Numbered from the stretch's first letter, positions 1 through 8,775 are shown. The stretch is 64,000 nt of DNA from Sandaracinaceae bacterium (GCA_020633055.1 JACKEJ010000009.1:310001-374000), one strand, 5' to 3'. Notes: a model not told the origin generated them from the sequence alone. Translations and numbers: made by a program.

Positions 1-655
1 GCACGGTGACACCGTCCACCAGCATGTTGTCGGTCTGGTAGCGCGTGGTCATCGTTCCGCGGATGTCCAGTCCACCGCCCACCGAGAGACCCGCGATGAC
101 GGGGACGGAGAAGTTGGCGACGCGGATGCGGGAGGTGTTGGTCACCAGCGACACCGGCCGCCCCGCCTGGCCGGGGAGGAGCAGCGGAGCGAAGGCCTTC
201 GAGCCGCGGAACGCCAGGTCAGTCGGCAAGCCCACTGGGATGTCGAAGGTTCGGTTGATGCTCGCGATGCCCACGTCGATGTCCAGCTTCAGCTGCACCT
301 CGAACACCAAGCCGAAGTCGATGCTGAGGTTCCCCATGCCCTGGTCACCGGTCAGATGCACGGTGAGGGCGGAGGGCCAGTCTGCGCGCAGCATGCCCGT
401 CATGTTGGCGGCGCTGCGACTGAGGAGCCCGAAGGCGGCGCGGATGCTGACCGGCGAATTGCGTGGGATGAACCCCGTGTCGAAGCCGATGTCGTCGAAC
501 AACCGCGCCTCGCCGCGCCAGGTGACCGGCACGTTCTGACAGCGGATGTCGTCTGGGGCGCACATCTGCGCGGAGCTCGTCGTGGGCGCGAGCCCGAGAC
601 AGACCACGACCACGCCCACCACGGGCAACCAACCAACCGAGCGAAGCATTGTCAT
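1..655 (-). CDS. Exported protein, partial at left edge
   Basis: The frame is open from an ATG near 655 (a second in-frame ATG lies at 649) to the left edge, so the C-terminus is outside the window. The N-terminus has a basic start, a long hydrophobic stretch and a signal-peptidase-like end (SSAQ), so the product is probably secreted or periplasmic. The visible mature part, about 185 residues, is rich in alternating hydrophobic/polar stretches typical of beta-structure. I recognise no domain. It is divergent from the DUF2062 gene, with about 70 bp between the starts. Confidence 0.7.
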   Translation of the reverse strand, partial: MTMLRSVGWLPVVGVVVVCLGLAPTTSSAQMCAPDDIRCQNVPVTWRGEARLFDDIGFDTGFIPRNSPVSIRAAFGLLSRSAANMTGMLRADWPSALTVHLTGDQGMGNLSIDFGLVFEVQLKLDIDVGIASINRTFDIPVGLPTDLAFRGSKAFAPLLLPGQAGRPVSLVTNTSRIRVANFSVPVIAGLSVGGGLDIRGTMTTRYQTDNMLVDGVTV

Positions 656-728
656 AGAGTGCCAAATTGACCCCCAGCGCGTCAATGCGGCCACGGCGGA
701 TCTGTGTCGAAGTGGTACACTTCGCCGC

Positions 729-1181
729 GTGTTCGGACCCCTACGTCGGGGCGTGTCCCGGCTGCTGCGTTTGAACGGGACGCCGCACGGCATCGCGCTG
801 GGCTTCACCCTGGGGCTGGGCCTGTCGCTGCTCCCGGTCCCCTTCGCGGGCATGCTGCTGGCCTTGGCGCTCGCGCCCATGCTCGACGCGAACCCCGCAG
901 CGACCTACCTGGGGACGGCCGTGGTCAACCCCGTGACCATCGCCGTGTTCTACTTCACGGAGCTGTGGATCGGGGCCTCCCTGCTGGGACTCCACGCGCC
1001 CGGGTGGGAGGAGGCGCGCGCCTTCGACGCCGCACAGTGGTGGTCCGTGTTGAAGGAGCTGCTGCCCGCGTTCGCGCTGGGAGGGCCCTTGCTCGGCCTC
1101 GCGGTGAGCGCCGTCAGCTACCCTCTGCTGCGGTGGCTTGTGCAGCGTTATCAGCGAAATCAGACGGCTGGAGAGGGCTAG
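729..1181 (+). CDS. DUF2062 family membrane protein
   Basis: A 150-residue protein with the DUF2062 pattern: a short basic N-terminus, a G-x-P-H-x-I-A-L-G motif near residue 20, a hydrophobic helix, a P-x-x-G-M-L-L-A segment, and an N-P-x-T-I-x-x-x-Y-x-x-E motif before an amphipathic C-terminal region with a last transmembrane helix. The family is found in inner membranes and has no settled function. I chose the GTG at 729 because family homology begins there; the same frame is open further upstream but not family-like. Confidence 0.78.
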   Translation: MFGPLRRGVSRLLRLNGTPHGIALGFTLGLGLSLLPVPFAGMLLALALAPMLDANPAATYLGTAVVNPVTIAVFYFTELWIGASLLGLHAPGWEEARAFDAAQWWSVLKELLPAFALGGPLLGLAVSAVSYPLLRWLVQRYQRNQTAGEG

Positions 1182-1269
1182 ATGAGGCGGACGGCTCGAT
1201 GGACGTCGGCACCCTGGTCTCTGTCATTACGGATTTGCTGAACATGTTGGTGTTGTGTAATGTTCGCTC

Positions 1270-3036
1270 ATGCGCGAGCCCAACCTCGGAGAGACCCACG
1301 CGGTCACGAACGTCAGCAGCGAGCTGAGCGACACCAACTTGTTCCTCACGGACACGCCCCTGGTCGAGGCGGTCGCGCGTGAGGGCGGCGCGTGGGGCCT
1401 CGAGAAGGTCGCGGACTTCGGCGCGCTCACGGGCCGGGCGGAGCACCTCGAGCTGGGTCACCTGGCCAACAAGTACACGCCCGAGCTGGACACCCACGAC
1501 CGCTTCGGGCGGCGCGTGGATCTGGTGCGCTATCACGACGCCTACCACCAGCTGATGCGCACCTCGCTCGAGCACGGTCTGCACTCGGCGCCCTGGACGG
1601 ACCCGAGGTCGGGCGCGCACGTGGTCCGCGCGGCGCACTCCGCGCTGCAGGGGCAGGTCGAGGCGGGGCACGGCTGCCCGGTCACCATGACCTTCGCGTC
1701 CATCCCCAGCATCCGCATGCAGCCCGAGCTGGCGGCCCAGCTGGAGGGCAAGATCCTCGCGCGCGGCTACGACCCCCGCAACGTCCCCATGGCGGAGAAG
1801 AGCGCCATCACGGTGGGCATGGGCATGACCGAGAAGCAGGGCGGCTCGGACGTGCGCGCCAACAGCACGCGCGCCACGCCGGTGGGTCAGCCGGGGCCTG
1901 GCCAGCTGTACGAGCTCACGGGGCACAAGTGGTTCCTGTCCGCGCCCATGTGCGACGCGTTCCTGGTCCTGGCGCAGACCGAGCCGGGGCTCGCGTGCTT
2001 CCTGGTGCCACGCTGGCTCCCGGACGGGCGCAAGAACGCGCTGAACGTCATCCGCCTGAAGGACAAGATGGCCAACCGCTCGAACGCGTCGAGCGAGGTG
2101 GAGCTGCGCGGCGCGCAGGGCTGGCTCATCGGCCAGGAAGGCCGCGGCGTGCCGACCATCATCGAGATGGTGGGGCTCACGCGCTTCGACTGCATGGTGG
2201 GGAGCGCGGCGCTCATGCGCGCTGGATTGGCCAACGCGCTGCACCACTGCGGCGAGCGCAGCGCCTTCGGGGCCCGGCTGCGCGACCAGCCGCTCATGCA
2301 GAACGTGCTTTCGGACCTGGCGCTCGAGTACGAGGCGGCCATTGCGTTCTCGATGCGCATGGCGCGCGCCCTCGACACGCGCGAGCACGACGCCCACGAA
2401 GGCCACCTGCTGCGCGTGGCCACGGCCGTGGGCAAGTACTGGGTGTGCAAGCGCACGCCGCAGCACACCTACGAGATCATGGAGTGCATCGGCGGCAGCG
2501 GCGTCATGGAAAACTCCGTGTACCCGCGCCTGTTCCGTGAGTCGGTCATCAACCCCATCTGGGAGGGCAGCGGCAACGTGCAGTGCCTGGACGTGCTGCG
2601 CGCGGTCATGAAGAACCCCGAGGTGATGCGTAGCTTCCTCGCCGAGGTGAAGCTGGCCCAGGGCGGCAACGCGCGCCTGGATGCGTTCGTCGCGGGGCTC
2701 GAGCAGCAGCTGGGCGCGCTCGACTTCACGGACATGCGGAGCGTGGAGTTCGCGTCGCGGCACGTGGTGGACCAGCTGGCCCTCGCGTTCCAAGGGGCCC
2801 TCCTGGTGCAGCACGCGCCCAGCGCGGTGAGCGAGGCGTTCTGCAGCTCGCGGCTCGCGGGCGGACACCATCAGTACGGCGCGCTGCCCGTGGGCACCGA
2901 CGTGCAGACCATCCTCGAGCGCGCCGATCCCGCCGTGAGCGCGGACGTCTCGCGCTTTGCGTCGGCCGTGGCCGCGGCGGGTGACGCGTCGGTCCTGACC
3001 AGCCATGCGCCGAGCGGGGCGCCGGCGCGCCCGTGA
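1270..3036 (+). CDS. aidB: AidB-like acyl-CoA dehydrogenase family flavoprotein
   Basis: A 588-residue member of the acyl-CoA dehydrogenase fold closest to E. coli AidB, the alkylation-response flavoprotein that binds FAD and DNA. The diagnostic GMGMTEKQGGSDVR stretch lies near residue 183, followed by the GHKWFLSAPMCDAF strand, a flavin-domain RFDCMVGSAALMR helix and the IGGSGVMENSVYPRLFRE motif with the W-E-G-S-G-N loop. E. coli AidB is about 541 residues, so this one has a modest C-terminal extension. It overlaps the downstream PaaX-like gene by four bases (GTGA), suggesting translational coupling. Its physiological substrate cannot be deduced from sequence. Confidence 0.92.
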   Translation: MREPNLGETHAVTNVSSELSDTNLFLTDTPLVEAVAREGGAWGLEKVADFGALTGRAEHLELGHLANKYTPELDTHDRFGRRVDLVRYHDAYHQLMRTSLEHGLHSAPWTDPRSGAHVVRAAHSALQGQVEAGHGCPVTMTFASIPSIRMQPELAAQLEGKILARGYDPRNVPMAEKSAITVGMGMTEKQGGSDVRANSTRATPVGQPGPGQLYELTGHKWFLSAPMCDAFLVLAQTEPGLACFLVPRWLPDGRKNALNVIRLKDKMANRSNASSEVELRGAQGWLIGQEGRGVPTIIEMVGLTRFDCMVGSAALMRAGLANALHHCGERSAFGARLRDQPLMQNVLSDLALEYEAAIAFSMRMARALDTREHDAHEGHLLRVATAVGKYWVCKRTPQHTYEIMECIGGSGVMENSVYPRLFRESVINPIWEGSGNVQCLDVLRAVMKNPEVMRSFLAEVKLAQGGNARLDAFVAGLEQQLGALDFTDMRSVEFASRHVVDQLALAFQGALLVQHAPSAVSEAFCSSRLAGGHHQYGALPVGTDVQTILERADPAVSADVSRFASAVAAAGDASVLTSHAPSGAPARP

Positions 3037-3869
3037 GCACTCCTACGGCGCGGCGCGTGGTGCTGGGCCTGCTCCTCGCCAAGGACGGGGCGCCGCTCGC
3101 CGTGCGCTACGCCATCGCGGCGTGTGCCCTGTTCGGCATCACCGAGAACAACGTGCGCGTGACCCTCGCGCGCCTGTCGGCGGAGGGGCTGATCGAGGCC
3201 AGCGGTCGCGGCGCATACGTCATCGGCCACGCGGGCGCGCGGCTGAACGCGGCGGTGTCCGAGTGGCGTCGTGCCGAGGAGCGCGTGCGCCCGTGGGAGG
3301 GGCGCTACGTGATGGTGCACACGGGGCCCCTGCCACGCGGCGACCGGCGGGTGGTGCAGCGACGTGAGCGTGCCCTCGCGCTCTACGGGTTGCGCGAGCT
3401 GGAGCGGGGCCTGTTCGTGCGCCCCGACAACCTCGCGGGCGGGGCCGCTGCGCTGCGTCAGCGCCTCGTGGCCGTGGGGCTCGAGCCCGACGCCGCGGTG
3501 TTCGACGCGGGCGGCTTCGACGATGTGCGTGAGGCGCGCATCACGGCGCTGTGGGACGGGCCTGCGCTGACGGCGGCGTACCACGCCGAGCACGAGCGGC
3601 TCACCACGTGGCTTGCGCGCGGCGCGGAGCTCGAGCCCGAGGTGGCGGCGCGGGAGTGCTACCTGCTGGGCGGCGCCGCCATCCGCCAGGTGGTGTTCGA
3701 CCCCTGGCTGCCCGAGCCGCTGGTGGATACGGCGGCGCGGGCGCGGTTCGTGGCCACCGTGAAGACCTTCGACCAGGCTGGCAAGGCCATCTGGGAGGCG
3801 TTCGGCGAGGGGCACGCGAGGATGCCCGTGCCCACCGTCAAAGGGGAACTTCGCCCGCGGACCCACTGA
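3033..3869 (+). CDS. PaaX-like transcriptional regulator
   Basis: A 278-residue protein matching the PaaX layout. The N-terminal winged helix (about residues 5-75) contains TENNVRVTLARLSAEGLI; a central domain has the VMVHTGPLPRGDRRVVQRRERAL stretch; the C-terminal domain ends with VVFDPWLPEPL, the FDPxLP signature of PaaX_C. PaaX represses phenylacetate catabolism using phenylacetyl-CoA as inducer. No paa genes are visible here, and the gene is coupled to aidB, so it may instead control this two-gene unit. The GTG start overlaps the aidB stop, and the 3' end overlaps the convergent membrane protein gene by 32 bp. Confidence 0.82.
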   Translation: MSTPTARRVVLGLLLAKDGAPLAVRYAIAACALFGITENNVRVTLARLSAEGLIEASGRGAYVIGHAGARLNAAVSEWRRAEERVRPWEGRYVMVHTGPLPRGDRRVVQRRERALALYGLRELERGLFVRPDNLAGGAAALRQRLVAVGLEPDAAVFDAGGFDDVREARITALWDGPALTAAYHAEHERLTTWLARGAELEPEVAARECYLLGGAAIRQVVFDPWLPEPLVDTAARARFVATVKTFDQAGKAIWEAFGEGHARMPVPTVKGELRPRTH

Positions 3870-4851
3870 CCGTGCGCCCGAACGCGCGCCGGCCGAGCGC
3901 GTGCCAGACGGTGAGCGCAAGCGACAGCGCCTGAACCACCATCATGCCGACCGAGCGCGGCAGATGGCCCGCGCCGATCAACAACAGCAGCGCGACCCCG
4001 CCCACGCGCTGCCCCGCGTCACGGCTCGTCGCCGCGGACAGGCTGACGCCCGCGACGATGCCCAGGATGGGCACGTAGAGGGCCACTGCGTGCCGCAGCG
4101 CGTCCAGCTGGAACACGCCGAAGAACACCGGCGTGAAGTCTTCGTCCAGCACCCAACGCCACACGGCGAGCGCGACCATCACCACCAGGCCGAACGCCAG
4201 CGTGCGGTAGCGGCCCCGGGCGTCGAAGGCGCCGAAGGCGGGACCGAAGGCGACGGGGATGAGCAGCCACAGGGCCTCGTTGGCGACCTTGATCTGACCC
4301 GCCAGCCGAGGGGCCTGACCTATCTCGAGCACCAGGACCGCCAGGGACGAGAAGACCATGGCGGCCCACAGCGTGAGACCGAGCTGCATGCCGCGGTGCC
4401 GCGCGCGGAGGCCGACCACCGCGAGCAGCGACATGAGCATGTAGCCCCCGGCGCGCCCAAGCATGAGCTGTCGCTGTAGCTGGACGCTGGGCTCCTCGGT
4501 CAGCGCCAGCGTCAGGGTGGCCAGGAAGACGCCGCCGAAGATGGCCAGGGAGAGCCGGCCCACCAGGGGCACGGCATCACCCCTCCGCGCGATGCGCGAG
4601 ACCATCACCATCAGCGCCACGGACGCACTGAGCGTGGCCAGGTTGAAGCCAAAGGTGGACATGCGCAGCCATAGCGAGCGCGTCTCCTGCGGGATGCTGT
4701 CTCCCAGGGTCAGCAGCGCGGCGCGCCCCAGCAGGAGGTCGAACAGCACGCCCACGAGCGTGAGTCCGACAAACACCGGCACGCGGATGATGGGCCCCGG
4801 CGTGGCGCTCGTTGCAGCGTTCTGGGGCTCCTGGCTCGGGTCGTCACGCAC
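3838..4851 (-). CDS. Polytopic membrane protein of unknown function
   Basis: A 337-residue protein with a polar N-terminal tail of about 20 residues followed by roughly nine hydrophobic segments, with short charged loops such as RIARRGD and GLRARHRG. It is a clear integral inner-membrane protein, but I do not recognise the family. The start ATG at 4851 gives a sensible short cytoplasmic tail. The 3' end runs 32 bp into the convergent PaaX-like gene, so both C-termini are encoded by the same DNA. Upstream is the long non-coding region with palindromic repeat copy 1. Confidence 0.72.
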   Translation of the reverse strand: MRDDPSQEPQNAATSATPGPIIRVPVFVGLTLVGVLFDLLLGRAALLTLGDSIPQETRSLWLRMSTFGFNLATLSASVALMVMVSRIARRGDAVPLVGRLSLAIFGGVFLATLTLALTEEPSVQLQRQLMLGRAGGYMLMSLLAVVGLRARHRGMQLGLTLWAAMVFSSLAVLVLEIGQAPRLAGQIKVANEALWLLIPVAFGPAFGAFDARGRYRTLAFGLVVMVALAVWRWVLDEDFTPVFFGVFQLDALRHAVALYVPILGIVAGVSLSAATSRDAGQRVGGVALLLLIGAGHLPRSVGMMVVQALSLALTVWHALGRRAFGRTVSGSAGEVPL

Positions 4852-5732
4852 GAGGCGGTGACGCTACGTCGTTGCGCCCGGGCTGTCCACACCCGCGGTG
4901 GAGCGCGGAACTCGGGAGTCCGGCTGGCTCCATGCGGTGGTGGGTTGCGAGGGGGTTGCGCGCGGGAGGGGGGAGCTCCGCGCCCGGGCTCGGTCGCGCA
5001 GGCGCTCCCTGCGGTGCCTCCCCCATTGCGGCGCGCCAAGGCGCTTGCAATGGGGCCCGTGCGCCAGGCCAAGCCTGGAGGAGAAGAAGATGAGCTGACG
5101 GATCACCAACACATCGAAACTCCAATGGAGCCCAGCGGGTGAGAGTCCCGCCCGGCAAGGCGGGCAGCCAGCCGGAAGCGAGTCTTGCGTGGTGGTCGGG
5201 CAACCGGCGCTGCGAAGCGTAGACAGCGAGCGTGTGGGCTGTGTGACAGAGCCTCGAAATATTGCTTAGTGGTGCCGGCCGACGTTGTGGGTCCAGCGGA
5301 AGGCAACACCGCCGCTCGGAGTGCCAGCCGAGTGGAGGCGGCATCGGGGTCGAAGAGCGGGCACGCACGCAAGGCCCCAGGAACCTGGAGATCCCAGGTC
5401 TCTCGGCAATCACCGGTCACGGGGACCGGAGACCAAACCAGGCTCGGACAGTCCGCGCGCTGCAGTGTCCGAGGAGCGAACAGTGCGCGCCGCGGTACCG
5501 CCGAGCAGGCAAACGGCGAGGCGGATTCCGAGAAGTCGGGTCGCCCGTAGTACCGGAGAAGCCAGCAACGAAAGCCCGGAGGAGCTGGTGGAGAAGGCGG
5601 CCAGGCGGAATCGAAGAAGGAAGATGGCTGAGACACTGAACTCAGGGACATCTCACGAGACCGATCGAATAGCGGAATGGCGAGGACACACCGGGGTCAG
5701 CACTCCGGTCGATCACCCGCCATCGATCTGGA

Positions 5733-6838
5733 ATGGCTGAAGAGGCGCACCAACGGACCCGCAAAGACGGGCTGTTGCGTTCAGACGGCGACTACGCGCA
5801 GGACGGAGGCGAACTCCAGAGTCTGCCGACCGCCTCGTCGGGAGCCTACCGGGCGCCACCGGTGACGGACCTACATCCCGAAGGATGGAGGAAGAGCGGC
5901 CACTGGCATCCGACGTTCGAAGCGGTGCTTCAGACGGCGGTCAAGATGCTGCTGGAGGCCGTGCAGGAGGACTCTGACTGCCTACGGCTTGCCGGGCGCT
6001 CACCGATGCCTGCGGTCCGTGGCAGAGCGCGATGTCGGCGTGGTGGATCGAGGTGACATCAGTCGTTCTTCGACTCGATCGACCCGGTCATCTGCGCGAC
6101 ATCTCGACCAACGGTGACGACGGACTGTCCGTCGCGTGCTCCAAGTGGCTGAACGCCGGCGTGATGGAGGACGGGCAGCACAGCCGCACGGACTCTGGCA
6201 CGCCGCAGGAGGATCACCTGCTCGCGAACGTGTTCCTGCACAACGTCTCGACACGTGGTTCGTCGGGAGGTGCAACCGCGCTCCGCGGGCGCCCGAGCTC
6301 ATTCGCTTCGCGGATGACTTCGTCGTTTGCGAGCATGAGCTCGACGCGAGGCGGTGCCGCCGTGCTCCCGAAGCGATTCGGAGTACGGCCTGCGGCTTCA
6401 TCCGACAAGACGCGCCTGGTCCGCTTCGGCGGCCCGACGGGCGTGGCGCGGGAACGACCGAGACTTCGTTTCTCGGCTTCACCACTACTGGGGAAGTCGC
6501 GAAAAGTACCGCTCGTGAAGCGAAGACGATGGCGACTCGGATGCGGAGGGCAATCCGCGCGATCTGGGAATGGTGTCGACACCGCGAACCGGTCGACGGC
6601 AACGCGTCACCCTCGCTTCGAAGCTGCGCGGGCTACGCCTACGGGATCACGAACAACAGCCGAGCGCTCGCGACCTACTTTTGAGGTCACGCGAGCATGG
6701 CGCCGATGGCTCGACCGGCGTGGCGGCAGAAGGGAGATGACCTGGGAGCGCTTCGCGGCGCTCCTAAAGCACCACCCCCTGCCACCGCCCCGCATCGTGC
6801 ACTCAGCGCTTGGTCGCCCAGCGAATCCACGCCGCTGA
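5733..6838 (+). pseudogene. Group II intron reverse transcriptase/maturase, frameshifted
   Basis: Pieces of a group II intron RT/maturase run in order through all three frames. Frame 5733-6056 gives an AHQRTRKDG start, SGAYRAPPV and the PTFEAVLQTAVKMLLEAV stretch (PTFxDKVLQRAV in relatives). Frame 6032- gives HLRDI, SKWLNAGVMEDGQ and SGTPQ plus LLANVFLHNV. Frame 6136- gives the catalytic block LIRFADDFVVCEHELDARR (FADD in place of the usual YADD), SFLGFTTTGEVAKS and AYGITNNSRALATYF. The frame returns to 6032 for the ending RAWRRWLDRRGG, LTWERF-like WERFAALLKH, PPPRIVHSALGRPANP. Several frameshifts and loss of the GGVISP segment make it non-functional. Confidence 0.88.
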
Positions 6839-6839
6839 A

Positions 6840-6873
6840 GAGCCGGATGCAGTAGTCCTGCACGTCGGACGGA
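6840..6873 (+). ncRNA. Group II intron domain V-like segment (degenerate)
   Basis: This 34-nt stretch directly follows the maturase stop. It begins GAGCCGGATGCAG and continues CCTGCACGTC, as in intron domain V with its catalytic AGC and the two-base bulge. The expected closing strand GTCCGGTTC is changed to GTCGGACGG, breaking part of the lower stem. The tetraloop is also non-canonical. A 7-bp hairpin (GCCCGGA-GTGA-TCCGGGC, 6874-6891) in the domain VI position follows. The disruption agrees with the decay of the maturase. Confidence 0.65.
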
Positions 6874-7068
6874 GCCCGGAGTGATCCGGGCCACCGACCG
6901 ACACCCGGGCGCGGAGCTCCCCCCTCCCTCGGTCACGTCTCGGGGCTCGACGGGCGCGGCGGTGCGGGGGACTCGCGAGGTCCGCTTGGGCGCGGAGAAG
7001 GCTCGGCTGAGCGCGACGTGGGGCGGCGGGGGCGCGCCTGCGCGTGATTGAAGGCGAGGAATCCAGGG

Positions 7069-7551
7069 CTCGGACTCCCGAGTTCCGGTGTCCCCGAGTC
7101 GCACGTCCCTGGTCCCGGTGTCCCCGAGCCCCGGTTCCCGATCCCCGAGTCCCGGTTCCCGATCCCGTTTCGCAGTTCCCGATCCCCGTTTCCGGGTTCC
7201 CGAGCCCGAGGCGCGCGAGGCCGAGCCCACCGGGCGAGCACCGTGCTACCCCGACCTCTCCGCGCGGCCCGCCCCAAAGCGTCCCAAACCTCACCCCGAG
7301 CCAAGACGCCACCAACCCAAAGAGCGCTCAGGCGAGCCACCCGGGCCACGGGAAACGGGGAACGGGAATCGGGAAACGGGACACGGGGACCGGGACACGG
7401 GGACCGGGGACACCGGGACACGGGACACGGGGTTCGGGAACCGGGGACACCGGGACACGGGGTTCGGGAACCGGGACACGGGACACGGGGATCGGGAACC
7501 GGGACCGGGGACACCGGGACACGGGGATCGGGACACCGGGACATCGGGAAC
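7069..7551 (+). repeat. Opposed G-run/C-run arrays upstream of bioB
   Basis: From about 7069 to 7212 the + strand carries degenerate C-run repeats such as CCCGGTTCCCGATCCCC and CCGGTGTCCCCGAG. From about 7345 to 7551 it carries the complementary type: GGGACACGGGG, GGGAACCGGGGACACC and relatives in dozens of copies. The two arrays are therefore inverted relative to each other around a 130-bp unique spacer. The runs of three or four G separated by two to five bases fit G-quadruplex motifs on the + strand of the right array and the - strand of the left array. The whole block is free of stops in one frame but reads as low-complexity peptide, so I do not call a gene. Confidence 0.85.
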
Positions 7552-7632
7552 CGTGACACCGCGCCCCGCCTCCGCCGGTTTGCGCTCCTCCCCGAAGCGT
7601 ACATCCTGCTACCCCTCACGAGGTATTCGACG

Positions 7633-8679
7633 ATGGACGAGCAGAGCACCCCCGACATCCGCCACGACTGGACTCAGGCCGAGGCGCAGGCCCTCTTCGA
7701 CTTGCCCCTGACGGACCTGGTGTTCCGTGCCCAGGCCGTCCACCGCCGGCACCAGCCGCCCGACGCCGTGCAGCTGTCGACGTTGCTGTCCATCAAGACG
7801 GGCTCGTGCCCCGAGGACTGCGGCTACTGCTCGCAGAGCGCGCGCCACAAGACCAAGCTCGAGTCCGAGGCGCTGCTGAGCGTGGACACGGTGCTGGAGA
7901 AGGCGCGGCAGGCCAAGGAGCTGGGCGCCTCACGCTTCTGCATGGGCGCCGCCTGGCGCAGCCCCAAGAAGGACAGCCGCCAGTTCGAGCAGGTGCTCGA
8001 GATGGTGCGCGGCGTGCGCGCGCTGGGCATGGAGGCGTGCGTGACCGCCGGCATGCTGGACCGGGAGCAGGCGGACCAGCTCAAGCAGGCCGGGCTCACG
8101 GCGTACAACCACAACATCGACACCTCGCGCGAGCACTACGACAAGGTCATCACCACGCGCACGTTCGACGACCGCCTGGACACCATCAAGCACGTGGCGG
8201 ACGCGGGCATCCACGTGTGCAGCGGCGGCATCCTGGGCCTGGGCGAGGGTGAGTCCGACCGCGTCAGCATGCTGGTCACCCTGGCCACGCTCACGCCGCA
8301 CCCGGAGAGCGTGCCCATCAACGCGCTGGTGGCCATCAAGGGCACGCCCCTCGAGGACCAGCCGCCCGTGGACCCGCTCGACATCGTGCGCGTGTGCGCG
8401 GTGGCCCGCATCATGATGCCCGGGGCCATGGTGCGCCTCTCGGCCGGTCGCGGCGAGATGGGGCGCGAGGCGCAGATGCTGGCCTTCATGGCCGGCGCCA
8501 ACAGCATCTTCTACGGCGACCAGCTGTTGACCACGGGCAACCCCGCGCACGAGGAAGACCTGGCCCTGCTGAAGAAGGCGGGCATGCGCGCGCTGGTGCC
8601 GGCCGACCGCGAGGCGGGCCGCCCCGAGGCGAGCAGCGAGAAGCTCCCCGCGACCCAGGCTGCGCAGCCCGTTGCGTGA
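7633..8679 (+). CDS. bioB: Biotin synthase
   Basis: A 348-residue radical SAM enzyme that inserts sulfur into dethiobiotin, the last step of biotin synthesis. The [4Fe-4S] motif is C59-P-E-D-C63-G-Y-C66, within SCPEDCGYCSQSARH. YNHNIDTSREHYDKV, the SGGILGLGE loop and the LSAGRGEM region that supplies the arginine ligand of the second cluster are all present. The ATG at 7633 has an AGG ten bases upstream and gives the normal length. An open frame extends to 7048 through the G-rich array but encodes low-complexity sequence and is rejected as coding. No other bio genes are in the window. Confidence 0.97.
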   Translation: MDEQSTPDIRHDWTQAEAQALFDLPLTDLVFRAQAVHRRHQPPDAVQLSTLLSIKTGSCPEDCGYCSQSARHKTKLESEALLSVDTVLEKARQAKELGASRFCMGAAWRSPKKDSRQFEQVLEMVRGVRALGMEACVTAGMLDREQADQLKQAGLTAYNHNIDTSREHYDKVITTRTFDDRLDTIKHVADAGIHVCSGGILGLGEGESDRVSMLVTLATLTPHPESVPINALVAIKGTPLEDQPPVDPLDIVRVCAVARIMMPGAMVRLSAGRGEMGREAQMLAFMAGANSIFYGDQLLTTGNPAHEEDLALLKKAGMRALVPADREAGRPEASSEKLPATQAAQPVA

Positions 8680-8775
8680 GCAGGCAGTCCGTGCGCCCTC
8701 GTGGCGGTGCGGCGAAGGTGGTGACGCGCGCGTCGGGTTGGTAGGCTCGCGCGCGATGTACCTACGGAGAAGCGC

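Larger units (their letters stand above)
5059..6895 (+). mobile_element. Decayed group II intron (retroelement remnant)
   Basis: The 5' end begins GTGCG (5059), the standard group II 5' boundary, three bases after the repeat's second hairpin. About 670 bp of structured non-coding RNA sequence follows (for example GTGAGAGTCCCGCC at 5139 and the CGACGTTGTG region near 5280), of the kind that precedes intron-encoded maturases. A broken reverse transcriptase/maturase lies at 5733-6838, then a domain V-like segment (6840-6873) and a domain VI-like hairpin (6874-6891). The 3' boundary was placed by comparison with intron-free repeat copies and is uncertain by about ten bases. The element cannot encode its own maturase, so it is immobile unless helped in trans. 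Confidence 0.82.
4964..6928 (+). repeat. Structured palindromic repeat, copy 1, interrupted by a group II intron
   Basis: The left arm (4964-4988) and right arm (6904-6928) are perfect 25-bp inverted repeats built around GGGGGAGCTCCGCGCCCGGG. Next to the left arm is the family core (4991-5014; CGCAGG-CGCTC-CCTGCG hairpin) and then a hairpin with stem CCCCATTGC/GCAATGGGG (to 5055). The right arm lies 1.9 kb away because the intron at about 5059-6895 separates the halves. Removing the intron leaves about 128 bp, the size of copies 2 and 3. The arms are still perfectly complementary although the intron's gene is heavily decayed. Confidence 0.85.

Noticed and set aside
1114..3006. A 630-residue open frame antisense to aidB
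   Set aside because: Low-complexity Arg/His/Ala-rich translation typical of antisense frames in GC-rich DNA; the opposite strand encodes a clear AidB.
7069..7551. CRISPR array
   Set aside because: The units are short, degenerate and without spacers of constant length; it is a low-complexity tandem array.
7048..7632. N-terminal extension of bioB through the G-rich arrays
   Set aside because: Encodes low-complexity repeats only; BioB homology and a ribosome site place the start at 7633.
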